Of a stretch of 22,171 nucleotides of DNA, positions 15,676-22,171 are shown one piece after another. Source of the stretch: DAOMOD01 sp964526035 (lineage in GTDB: Bacteria; Pseudomonadota; Gammaproteobacteria; Xanthomonadales; BPKI01); the NCBI GenBank assembly GCA_964526035.1, contig CAZGKE010000054.1, forward strand, positions 1-22,171, read 5' to 3'. Every line of letters begins with the position of its first letter. The stretch's first letter is position 1. A program made the position numbers and the translations under genes. Under the pieces are notes generated by a model. That model was not told the origin of the DNA. It made no database searches and was given only the letters and a program-made list of their open reading frames with translations.

Positions 15676-16641
15676 TCAGCGCTCCACCCAGGGCAGCGCG
15701 TCGAGATCCACGTTGCCGCCGGAAAGGATAACGCCGATCCGCTTGCCGGCGAAGCGCTCCGGGTGACGCAACACGGCTGCGAGCGGCACCGCGCAGGACG
15801 GTTCGATGACCGCCTTCAGGCGTTCAAAGACCAGGCGCATGGCGGCGATCACCTCGTGCTCGGTCACCAGCAGGATGGCGCTCGCGTGCTCACGCAAAAT
15901 CCCGAAGGTCAGCGGGCTCAGTTCAGCGCGCAGTCCGTCGCAGATGGTGTTCACCGGCCAGCCGGTGACCCGCTCGCCGCGCTGCAGCGACGCATGGGCG
16001 TCGGCCGCCCCCTCCGGCTCGCCGCCGAAGACTTCGACCGCGGGATCAAGACCGTGCGCCGCCAGACAGGTGCCGGACAGCAGGCCGCCGCCGGATACCG
16101 GTGCGATCACCGAGTGCAGCCCCGGGACGTCCTCCATCAACTCCAGCACGGCGGTGCCCTGTCCGGCGATTACCCGTGCGTCGTCGAAAGGGTGAATGTA
16201 GACACCGTCATTCCGGGCAAGCACTTCGCGGGCGATCTCATCGCGGCTCGCCTGCGATGTGTCGCAGGCCACCACTTCACCACCGTATTCGCGGATGGCC
16301 GCCAGCTTCACCCGCGGCGCGCCTCTCGGGACCACCACCGTCGCGCTGATGCCACGCAGTCGGCAGGCCAAGGCAATGGCAGCGCCATGGTTGCCGGAAC
16401 TCTGGGTCACCACGCCGCGCGCGGCCTCTTCATCACTCAGCGAGAACACCGCGTTGCAGGCGCCGCGAAACTTGAAGGCACCGGCGCGCTGGAAGTTCTC
16501 GCACTTGAAGTAGATCTCGCAGCCGGCCAGCTTCTCCAGCGTGCGCGATGTCAGCACCGGAGTGTGGTGGGCGTAGGGGGCAATGCGCAGGGCGGCGGCG
16601 CGGATGTCGTCGAGCGTGGGGACGTGGGTGCGGGGATCCAT
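15676..16641 (-). CDS. PLP-dependent serine/threonine dehydratase (or serine racemase-like) enzyme
   Basis: This 321-residue fold-type II pyridoxal-phosphate enzyme acts on hydroxy amino acids, most likely deaminating threonine or serine to the 2-oxo acid. Visible features are KCENFQRAGAFKFRGA with the PLP lysine (Lys57), SSGNHGAAIA (81-90), which cradles the substrate carboxylate, the glycine loop SGGGLLSG that binds the PLP phosphate, and SGGNVD near the C-terminus. The absence of an ACT regulatory domain and the short length argue against biosynthetic IlvA. It fits the catabolic threonine dehydratase, serine racemase and threo-3-hydroxyaspartate dehydratase group; which of these cannot be decided here. 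The start at 16641 gives the usual N-terminus (PTLDDIRAAALRIAPYAHHTPV); no strong ribosome binding site is seen. The start faces a repeat-rich intergenic region. Confidence 0.93.
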   Translation of the reverse strand: MDPRTHVPTLDDIRAAALRIAPYAHHTPVLTSRTLEKLAGCEIYFKCENFQRAGAFKFRGACNAVFSLSDEEAARGVVTQSSGNHGAAIALACRLRGISATVVVPRGAPRVKLAAIREYGGEVVACDTSQASRDEIAREVLARNDGVYIHPFDDARVIAGQGTAVLELMEDVPGLHSVIAPVSGGGLLSGTCLAAHGLDPAVEVFGGEPEGAADAHASLQRGERVTGWPVNTICDGLRAELSPLTFGILREHASAILLVTEHEVIAAMRLVFERLKAVIEPSCAVPLAAVLRHPERFAGKRIGVILSGGNVDLDALPWVER

Positions 16642-16720
16642 GGGTGGTAGCCGACCTGGGTACCGACGCAGCGTATCCGAATTCGCCGCAAAAAGAGCCA
16701 GCGGGTCATGTGGGAGATAC

Positions 16721-16848
16721 GGAAGGAGAGCCTGTCTCCTTCCCACGCCTGAGGGGGAAGGGAATGCAGGAGCCCTGCTCCTTCCGCCCTTTGTGGAAGG
16801 AGGAAAAAGTATGGGCCCATTCCTTCCCGCGCTGGCGGAGGGAGGAAT
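16721..16848. repeat. Cluster of REP-like palindromes with GGAAGG/CCTTCC arms
   Basis: Units begin with a GGAAGG-like arm at 16721, 16757, 16795 and 16837 (spacing about 36-42). They contain inverted repeats: a perfect 9-bp stem GGAAGGAGA/TCTCCTTCC with a 5-base loop (16721-16743), a 6-bp stem AGGAGC/GCTCCT with a 3-base loop (16768-16782), an 8-bp stem CTCCTTCC/GGAAGGAG (16778-16802), and the palindrome ATGGGCCCAT (16811-16820) flanked by GGAAGG and CCTTCC arms. Neighbouring arms can pair in alternative ways. The ORFs through this stretch are low-complexity and not convincing. Confidence 0.75.
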
Positions 16849-17035
16849 CGCAAGAGCCTGTCTTCTCATCGTCGATCCCGACCGCAATTCCGTTGATTCC
16901 AACGATGGCAGGAGGCCTATTGCGCCGCAACAAACTTGCCACATCCCCAGCATTCAATGACCATGAGCGCAGCCACGGATCAGGAGCCGCCCATATGGCA
17001 GCGTGTAGCGGCATTGCCGTTGGTACGCACCCAGC
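16849..17035. other. Non-coding remainder upstream of the PAS-GGDEF gene
   Basis: I see no gene here. A frame-2 stop (TAG) at 17006-17008 limits the following gene to its ATG at 17036. A TTGATT at 16893-16898 has only a poor -10 partner (CCTATT at 16916-16921), so no promoter is claimed. The first bases (CAAGAGCCTGTCTTCTC) look like a decayed end of the repeat cluster. Confidence 0.5.
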
Positions 17036-18655
17036 ATGAAGCAAGTCGACCACAGCCCCGGGACGGGCCGGTTGCTGTCGCGCCGGCGAGGTCGCACGGC
17101 GCTCGGTTCAGGATTGTTCCTTGGCACACTTCTGCTGATCCTCATCGCCGCACTTGCGGCATTGACCACGGCGTTGACCTTGAACATCCAGGCCGGCGTG
17201 TCCGCCTACATCGTCGGTGAAGGCTATTGGTCGAAGGCGCAGCAGGAAGCGGTGTTCGCGCTTTACCGCTACAGCCATTCCGGCGAGGCTGCGGATCTTG
17301 AGCGCGCCCGCCGGGCGCTGGGGGTGCCTCTTGGCGATCATGCCGCGCGCCTCGCCCTCGAACAGAGTCCACCGGATCTTGCCGCCGCGCGTGAGGGCTT
17401 TCTGCGAGGAGGCAACGCGTCCGAAGACGTCGCCCGCATGATCTGGATGTTCCGCTGGTTCGCCAACGCGCCGTACTTCGGTGACGCACTTGCCATCTGG
17501 AAGGAGGCGGATTCGCACCTTCTCGAACTCGGTGACGTCACCGACGAACTTGAAGCCTGGTGGTCCACCGCCGATGCCGGGCAGGAGGAGCTTGAACGTC
17601 TGCGCGAGCGCGTCGATCGGCTCGATGGCACCTTGCGCCCCCTTGAAGTCGCTTTTTCGAGCACGCTCGTCAACGGATCACGCTGGCTCCGTGTGCGTCT
17701 GTTGCTGCTGAGCGCCGTTGCGTTCCTGCTGATGGCCGCGCTGGCGATCCGGGTGCTGGTGGTGACGCGGCGCCGCATCCGCGACAGCGAGAGCCGCTTT
17801 CGTCTGGTGTTTCGCAATGCCGCGACCGGCATGGCGAGTCTGGATGCCGAGCGCCGCTTCGCCGTGGTCAACGACGCATTGGCGACGCTGCTGCGCTATC
17901 CGGCAGACGCACTTCTTGGCATACGTCTCGAGGATCTCGCGGCGGGCGAAGCAGTTCCATCAGTAGAGGACACTGACGGCGCTCCGCTTGAGCGCGAACT
18001 GCGTCGTGGCGATGGGAGCCGATTCTGGGCGCGCTGCAGCACCTCGGCGATCCGCGATAGCGGCGGTGGCCTCAACAGCCTGTTCGTCATCATCGAAGAC
18101 GTCAGCGAAGCGCGTCGTCGCGCCGAGGAATTGCAGCACATGGCCACCCACGACGGGCTCACCGGGCTGCTCAACCGGCGCGAAATCGAATGTCGTCTGG
18201 CGCAGGCGCTGGAGCAGGCCGGTCGCGACGGCTCGCGCCACGTGCTCGGCTTCATCGATCTCGACGATTTCAAGCGGATCAATGACTCCTGCGGGCATGC
18301 GGCGGGCGACGTGATGCTGCGCGATGTCGCGCGCAGCCTGCGGCAGACGCTGCGTCCCGAAGACTCCGTGGGACGGTTGGGCGGCGACGAGTTTGCCGCC
18401 TTGCTCTTGAATATCGATCTCGAAGCGGCCGTCCATGTCGCGCGCAAGATGATTTTCGCCGTTGGTGAACTGCAGCTGGAATCAGGCTCGCAGACCTACA
18501 AATTGAGCTGCAGCGTCGGCTTGGTGGTTGTCGATCGGACCAGCGGCAGCCTGACCACTCTGCTGCACGCCGCCGACAAGGCCTGCTACGTCTCCAAACA
18601 GGCGGGACGCAGCTGCGTGGCAATCCACAAGGGCGACGGCATCGAACTGCGCTAA
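17036..18655 (+). CDS. Membrane-bound PAS-GGDEF diguanylate cyclase with periplasmic sensor
   Basis: This 539-residue inner-membrane protein is predicted to make c-di-GMP from two GTP. It has a membrane helix at ~25-48, a periplasmic region of about 170 residues (containing VGEGYWSKAQQEAVFALYRY and mostly alpha-helical in character), and a second helix at ~219-243. A PAS domain spans ~250-355 (FRLVFRNAATGMASLDAERR ... FVIIEDVSEARRRAEEL), followed by a GGDEF domain (~365-530). The active-site motif is intact (GGDEF 449-453), and the inhibitory I-site RPED (440-443) lies five residues upstream as usual, so product feedback is expected. No EAL domain is present. The ATG at 17036 is the only start after the in-frame stop at 17006. 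A second GGDEF gene follows 115 bases downstream on the same strand. Confidence 0.95.
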   Translation: MKQVDHSPGTGRLLSRRRGRTALGSGLFLGTLLLILIAALAALTTALTLNIQAGVSAYIVGEGYWSKAQQEAVFALYRYSHSGEAADLERARRALGVPLGDHAARLALEQSPPDLAAAREGFLRGGNASEDVARMIWMFRWFANAPYFGDALAIWKEADSHLLELGDVTDELEAWWSTADAGQEELERLRERVDRLDGTLRPLEVAFSSTLVNGSRWLRVRLLLLSAVAFLLMAALAIRVLVVTRRRIRDSESRFRLVFRNAATGMASLDAERRFAVVNDALATLLRYPADALLGIRLEDLAAGEAVPSVEDTDGAPLERELRRGDGSRFWARCSTSAIRDSGGGLNSLFVIIEDVSEARRRAEELQHMATHDGLTGLLNRREIECRLAQALEQAGRDGSRHVLGFIDLDDFKRINDSCGHAAGDVMLRDVARSLRQTLRPEDSVGRLGGDEFAALLLNIDLEAAVHVARKMIFAVGELQLESGSQTYKLSCSVGLVVVDRTSGSLTTLLHAADKACYVSKQAGRSCVAIHKGDGIELR

Positions 18656-18770
18656 GCTTCAGGCGTTATGGTGACCATCAGCGCCACTGCCAACGCAGCA
18701 CGCCGCGTCGGCCCGGCATTGAAAGTCTGTGCCGGATGCGCCGACGCAGCGGCGGACGTGGGGTCTTAGG

Positions 18771-21650
18771 ATGCGCGCATGGCCGGCGTGGCTGTTGCTG
18801 GTTGCCGCTCCGCTGGCAGCCCAGGACTTGCCGCCCCCGCTCGCGGACTACTATCGGCAGGTCTGGACCACCCGCGACGGTTTGCCGCACAACTCAATCA
18901 ACGCCATCGCGCAGACGCCCGAGGGTTATCTGTGGTTTGCCACCTGGGAGGGCGTAGCGCGATTCAACGGCCGTGACTTCGTCAACTTTGAACGCGGTCC
19001 TGCCACCGGGTTGCCCGATTCGGCAGTGCGCGCGCTGCAGCTCGATGGCTCAGGCGTACTCTGGGTGGGCGGGTCGCGCGGCGGGCTGGCGCGCGTGGAG
19101 GACGGCCGCTGGACGGGCTTGTCGCCAGTTCCAGGTTTCGCCGTCGCGCTGCTGCCCGACAGCCGCGGATCGCTCTGGGTCGGCACGCAGAATGCCGGGG
19201 TTCTGCGAATTGATTCCGATGGAGTGCGGCACAGGTGGAGCCAGGTCGAGGGTCTGGCGTCAGACAGCGTATCGTCGTTGTTTGAGTCGACCGATGGCGT
19301 GGTCTGGGCAGGCACGGCAAACGGACTGCTGTTCATGCGCGATGGCCGCTTCACGCCGCTTGAAGCTTCGCATCCGCTCGCCGGGATTCCGATACTGGCG
19401 CTGGCGCGCCACGTTGACGGGCGCATGCTGGTCGGCACGGAGCGCGGCCTCCATGTCGCGGATAGCGGCGACGACACCGGTTTCGTACGGATCGAGGAAG
19501 CGCTTCGCGACGATGCCATCAGCAGCATCCTCGCCGACCGCCACGGCAACCTGTGGCTCGGCACATTGACCCGCGGACTGTACCGGCTGAGTGAGTACGG
19601 TCTCGAGCACCTCGGCGTGCCGCAGGGGCTGCCCAACAGCCGAGTGCTTTCGCTGCTGGAAGATCAGGAAGGCAGCCTGTGGGTGGGGACCAACGGCGGA
19701 TTGTTCCGGCTCAGTGATGCGCCATTCATCAGCGTCACCCGCGCCAAGGGCCTCTCCGACAACTATGTCCGAGCGGTGATGGAGCACAGCGACGAGAGTC
19801 TCTGGGTCGGCACCGCACAAGGACTCAATCGGATGATCGAGTCGCAGATCGAGCGCGTGGGTATGGGATCCGCGTTGGAGAACGCTTCGGTGCTGAGCCT
19901 GGCAGAAGTCGATGGTGGTGATATCTGGGTGGGCACCTATCACGCCGGCGCATTGCGCTGGGACGGAAAGTCCGTGGTTGCGCGTCTGGGGCGCGCCGAG
20001 GGTCTCGACTCCAACGAGATCCGCGCGATCGAACAGACGCCGGATGGTGCACTTTGGCTGGGCACGACGCAGGGCCTGAGTCGTGTACACGCTGACGACG
20101 TTCGCACCTACCGCATTTCTGACGGCATGCCCGACGACTACGTGTTCAGCGCCATGGTGTCGAGCCGCGGCGAAGTCTGGGTCGGCACCGGAGTCGGTGC
20201 CGGCATCGTTGAGGGTGAGCGCGTGCGCGCGCTCGACTTCAGCGCAGTGAGCGATGCGCAAGCCGTGTTCGACATCCACGAGGACGCCGCGGCGGATGCC
20301 GTCTGGCTGGTGACCGATCGTGGTTTGATCCGCTGGCGCCGCAGCGACGGTTCAATGCAGCTTGTCGGGCGCGATGCAGGCCTGCCTTTCGACAAATGGT
20401 TCCACGTGGTGGATGACGGAACCGGGAATTTCTGGCTGACCAGCAACCGTGGCGTCGTACGCATCGCGCGTGCTCAGGCGCATGCGGCGGCCGACGCGCA
20501 GCTGTCGACAATTGACTTCGAGGTATTCACCGAATCCGAGGGCATGGCTTCGGCGCAGTGCAACGGCGGATCGCAGCCGTCGGCGACGCTGCGCACTGAC
20601 GGTTCGGTATGGGTCGCCACCGCGCTCGGTCTGGCAACCGTGCAGCCGCAGCGGCTGTCTAGCTTCGCCGAGGTCGTGCCCTCGGTCGTGATCGAGTCGT
20701 TCGTGGTCGACGGAGATACGGTCGACTGGACCAAGGCCCCGGTGTTGCCGCCAGGCACCAGCCGAGTCGAGGTCCGCTTCGCCGGACTGGCGTTTCGGAT
20801 GCCGGACCGGCTTCGCTACCGCTACCAGCTCGAGGGATTCGATCGCGACTGGGTGGAGCGCGGAAACGTGAGTTACGCCGCCTTCACCAGCCTGGCGCCC
20901 GGCGACTACCGGTTCCGTGTTCAGGCAGTACAGGCCCATGGCGTCTGGGGCGACGAGGAGACCACGTTCGGATTCCGCGTGCAGCCCTCGATCTGGCAGC
21001 ACCCCGCCTTCTGGCTGTTGGTGCTTGCATCCGCATTCCTGTTGACCGGCCTGGTGATCAACCTGAGGCTGCGCAGACATCGCGTCAATCAGCAGCGGCT
21101 GGAACTGCTTGTCACGCAACGCACCGTCGAACTGCAGGACAAGACCGAGGCCTTCGAGCGCCAGGCGCGCGAAGATTCTCTTACCGGCCTCACCAACCGT
21201 CGCGCATTCGACGAAAACCTGGCGCGCGAGTTCCGGAGTGCCGTGGACAAGGGCACTCCGTTGTGTCTGGCGCTGCTCGACGTGGATCGCTTCAAGAGCA
21301 TCAACGACCGCTATTCGCATGCTGTCGGCGACGAGGTGCTGAAGGCGATCGCCGCCAAGATGCGTCATCAGTGTCGCGAGATCGACCTGGTGTCGCGCTG
21401 GGGCGGGGAGGAGTTCGCCCTGCTGTTCCCCAACACCCGTCCGGAGGCCGCCCGCGTCATCAGCGAAAGGCTGCGCGAGTCCATCGAGACCATGGATCTC
21501 GAGGACATCGCTCCCGGCTTGCACCTCACTGCAAGCATCGGCTTGGCAAGCCACGCCGACGTGGCCGACCACGACCGCCTGGTAGCGCGCGCCGACGCGG
21601 CGCTCTATCAGGCCAAACAGACCGGAAGAAATCGGGTGGTGGGACCTTAG
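18771..21650 (+). CDS. Reg_prop propeller - Y_Y_Y - GGDEF diguanylate cyclase
   Basis: This 959-residue protein has a signal peptide (RAWPAWLLLVAAPLAAQ), then about fourteen blade motifs of the Reg_prop type. Examples are GYLWFATWEGVARF, GSLWVGTQNAGVLRI, GNLWLGTLTRGLYRL, GSLWVGTNGGLFRL, GALWLGTTQGLSRV and GSVWVATALGLATV. Fourteen fits two seven-bladed periplasmic propellers. A Y_Y_Y domain follows (~666-735: VEVRFAGLAF, RYRYQLEGFDRDW, YRFRVQA), then a membrane helix (~746-768), a coiled coil and a cytoplasmic GGDEF domain with GGEEF at 878-882 and I-site REID at 869-872. This resembles hybrid two-component sensors, with a cyclase in place of the kinase. The propeller would sense an extracellular ligand; which one is unknown. 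The start at 18771 is preferred over the in-frame GTG at 18729 since it begins the signal peptide. Confidence 0.94.
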   Translation: MRAWPAWLLLVAAPLAAQDLPPPLADYYRQVWTTRDGLPHNSINAIAQTPEGYLWFATWEGVARFNGRDFVNFERGPATGLPDSAVRALQLDGSGVLWVGGSRGGLARVEDGRWTGLSPVPGFAVALLPDSRGSLWVGTQNAGVLRIDSDGVRHRWSQVEGLASDSVSSLFESTDGVVWAGTANGLLFMRDGRFTPLEASHPLAGIPILALARHVDGRMLVGTERGLHVADSGDDTGFVRIEEALRDDAISSILADRHGNLWLGTLTRGLYRLSEYGLEHLGVPQGLPNSRVLSLLEDQEGSLWVGTNGGLFRLSDAPFISVTRAKGLSDNYVRAVMEHSDESLWVGTAQGLNRMIESQIERVGMGSALENASVLSLAEVDGGDIWVGTYHAGALRWDGKSVVARLGRAEGLDSNEIRAIEQTPDGALWLGTTQGLSRVHADDVRTYRISDGMPDDYVFSAMVSSRGEVWVGTGVGAGIVEGERVRALDFSAVSDAQAVFDIHEDAAADAVWLVTDRGLIRWRRSDGSMQLVGRDAGLPFDKWFHVVDDGTGNFWLTSNRGVVRIARAQAHAAADAQLSTIDFEVFTESEGMASAQCNGGSQPSATLRTDGSVWVATALGLATVQPQRLSSFAEVVPSVVIESFVVDGDTVDWTKAPVLPPGTSRVEVRFAGLAFRMPDRLRYRYQLEGFDRDWVERGNVSYAAFTSLAPGDYRFRVQAVQAHGVWGDEETTFGFRVQPSIWQHPAFWLLVLASAFLLTGLVINLRLRRHRVNQQRLELLVTQRTVELQDKTEAFERQAREDSLTGLTNRRAFDENLAREFRSAVDKGTPLCLALLDVDRFKSINDRYSHAVGDEVLKAIAAKMRHQCREIDLVSRWGGEEFALLFPNTRPEAARVISERLRESIETMDLEDIAPGLHLTASIGLASHADVADHDRLVARADAALYQAKQTGRNRVVGP

Positions 21651-21660
21651 CAGCGGCGCC

Positions 21661-21812
21661 AGGAGCACCCCCAACCCAACCTTCCCCCGCAGACGGAGGA
21701 AGGAGCGAGGTATTCTAGACCCGCACGCAGAAAAAGGAGCCATGTTGGTCCGAGTCCAGCCTGCCGAAGCACGGCGCACATTCGCTTCACCCCAACCCCC
21801 TTCCATTGCACA
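21661..21812. repeat. Degenerate REP-like palindromic element(s)
   Basis: A CACCCCCAACCCAACC segment leads into an inverted repeat CCTTCC...GGAAGG (21680-21703) just after the cyclase stop. A second partial copy, CACCCCAACCCCCTTCC, lies near 21790-21807. The arms match those of the cluster at 16721-16848, so these look like members of one dispersed family. The first may also act as a transcript end. No gene is visible in 21651-21863. Confidence 0.55.
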
Positions 21813-21863
21813 CCGCGTTCGTTCCAGAATTCCCAAGTCATCCACCGATCCGAGAAGCATCCC

Positions 21864-22171
21864 ATGACCCGCTGGAAGGCATTCGGCATCCATCTCGCGA
21901 TCAGCGTCCTTGTCGGCGCAGTCTTGCTTGCCATCCTCTACTTCGTCTGGTTTCCGCCGCCGCTGTTTGGCGCCATCGGCGCCGATCGGCTGGGGCTCAC
22001 CATCATCGCCGTGGATGTGGTGGTCGGTCCCCTCCTCACGCTTGTCGTCTACAAACAGGCCAAGAAGTGGCTCAAGTTCGATCTGAGCGTCATCGCGCTG
22101 CTGCAGGTCGGCTTCCTTGTATATGGGTTGGCGTTCATGGTGCCGTTCCGCCCGGTGTTCCTGGTGGCCGC
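21864..22171 (+). CDS. TfpX/TfpZ-family type IV pilin accessory protein (3' truncated)
   Basis: The gene runs off the window end; about 102 residues are present. It begins MTRWKAFGIHLAISVLVGAV and has a hydrophobic helix, the block LYFVWFPPPLFGAIGAD, a second helix with VDVVVGPLLTLVVYKQAKK, and LKFDLSVIALLQVGFLVYGL. These match what I know of the TfpX/TfpZ-type pilin accessory proteins, inner-membrane proteins encoded beside some type IV pilin genes and needed for assembly of their pilin variant. A purine-rich GAGAAG lies about nine bases before the ATG. A pilin gene next to it, outside the window, would be expected. The assignment rests on remembered family resemblance and a partial sequence. 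Confidence 0.78.
   Translation, partial: MTRWKAFGIHLAISVLVGAVLLAILYFVWFPPPLFGAIGADRLGLTIIAVDVVVGPLLTLVVYKQAKKWLKFDLSVIALLQVGFLVYGLAFMVPFRPVFLVA

Noticed and set aside
16551..16960. Small ORFs on both strands through the palindrome cluster
   Set aside because: They read through repeats, give low-complexity Pro/Arg/Gly-rich products and lack starts with ribosome binding sites.
20352..21893. 513-residue minus-strand frame opposite the Reg_prop cyclase
   Set aside because: It is antisense to well-supported propeller, Y_Y_Y and GGDEF coding sequence and has no recognisable domain.

Overview
The window is a high-GC, densely coded bacterial chromosome segment. Gene content points to a gammaproteobacterium of the Xanthomonadales/Lysobacterales type: a type IV pilus (T4P) secretin, a TfpX/TfpZ-type pilin accessory protein, a complete MoxR/Bat operon, several c-di-GMP enzymes and REP-like palindromes. 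That placement is inferred from family resemblance, not from a marker gene. A run of exactly 100 N inside a tandem repeat shows this is a scaffolded draft or metagenome assembly.

Region 1 (1-3794): the 3' end of a PilQ-type secretin, then a 988-residue Ig-like-domain lipoprotein in the same direction, closed by a strong hairpin terminator. Region 2 (3842-4996): a stand-alone gene joining an N-terminal cyclic-nucleotide-binding domain to an apparently active EAL phosphodiesterase domain. Region 3 (5137-12113): a six-gene MoxR/Bat operon with mostly overlapping starts and stops: MoxR ATPase, DUF58 protein, DUF4381 membrane protein, BatA (VWA), a BatB-BatC fusion (VWA plus TPR) and BatD. It probably assembles an envelope complex in which the MoxR ATPase acts on the VWA proteins. 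A leader with repeated CCGCA/TGCGG dyads precedes it.

Region 4 (12114-12552): a tandem array of 32-bp GC-rich hairpin units, broken by the assembly gap and ending in a perfect terminator hairpin, then the leader of transketolase. Region 5 (12553-16641): metabolic and hypothetical genes in alternating orientation: transketolase (+), a small secreted protein of unknown function (-), a VOC/glyoxalase-fold protein (+) and a PLP-dependent serine/threonine dehydratase-like enzyme (-). Region 6 (16642-17035): a cluster of palindromic repeats in a non-coding stretch.

Region 7 (17036-22171): two membrane-bound diguanylate cyclases in a row. One has a periplasmic sensor plus PAS; the other has a double seven-blade Reg_prop propeller plus Y_Y_Y domain. 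A truncated TfpX/TfpZ-family pilin accessory gene follows. The window therefore holds two predicted c-di-GMP synthases and one predicted hydrolase, between T4P genes at both edges. No rRNA, tRNA, CRISPR array, transposase or prophage gene was seen.
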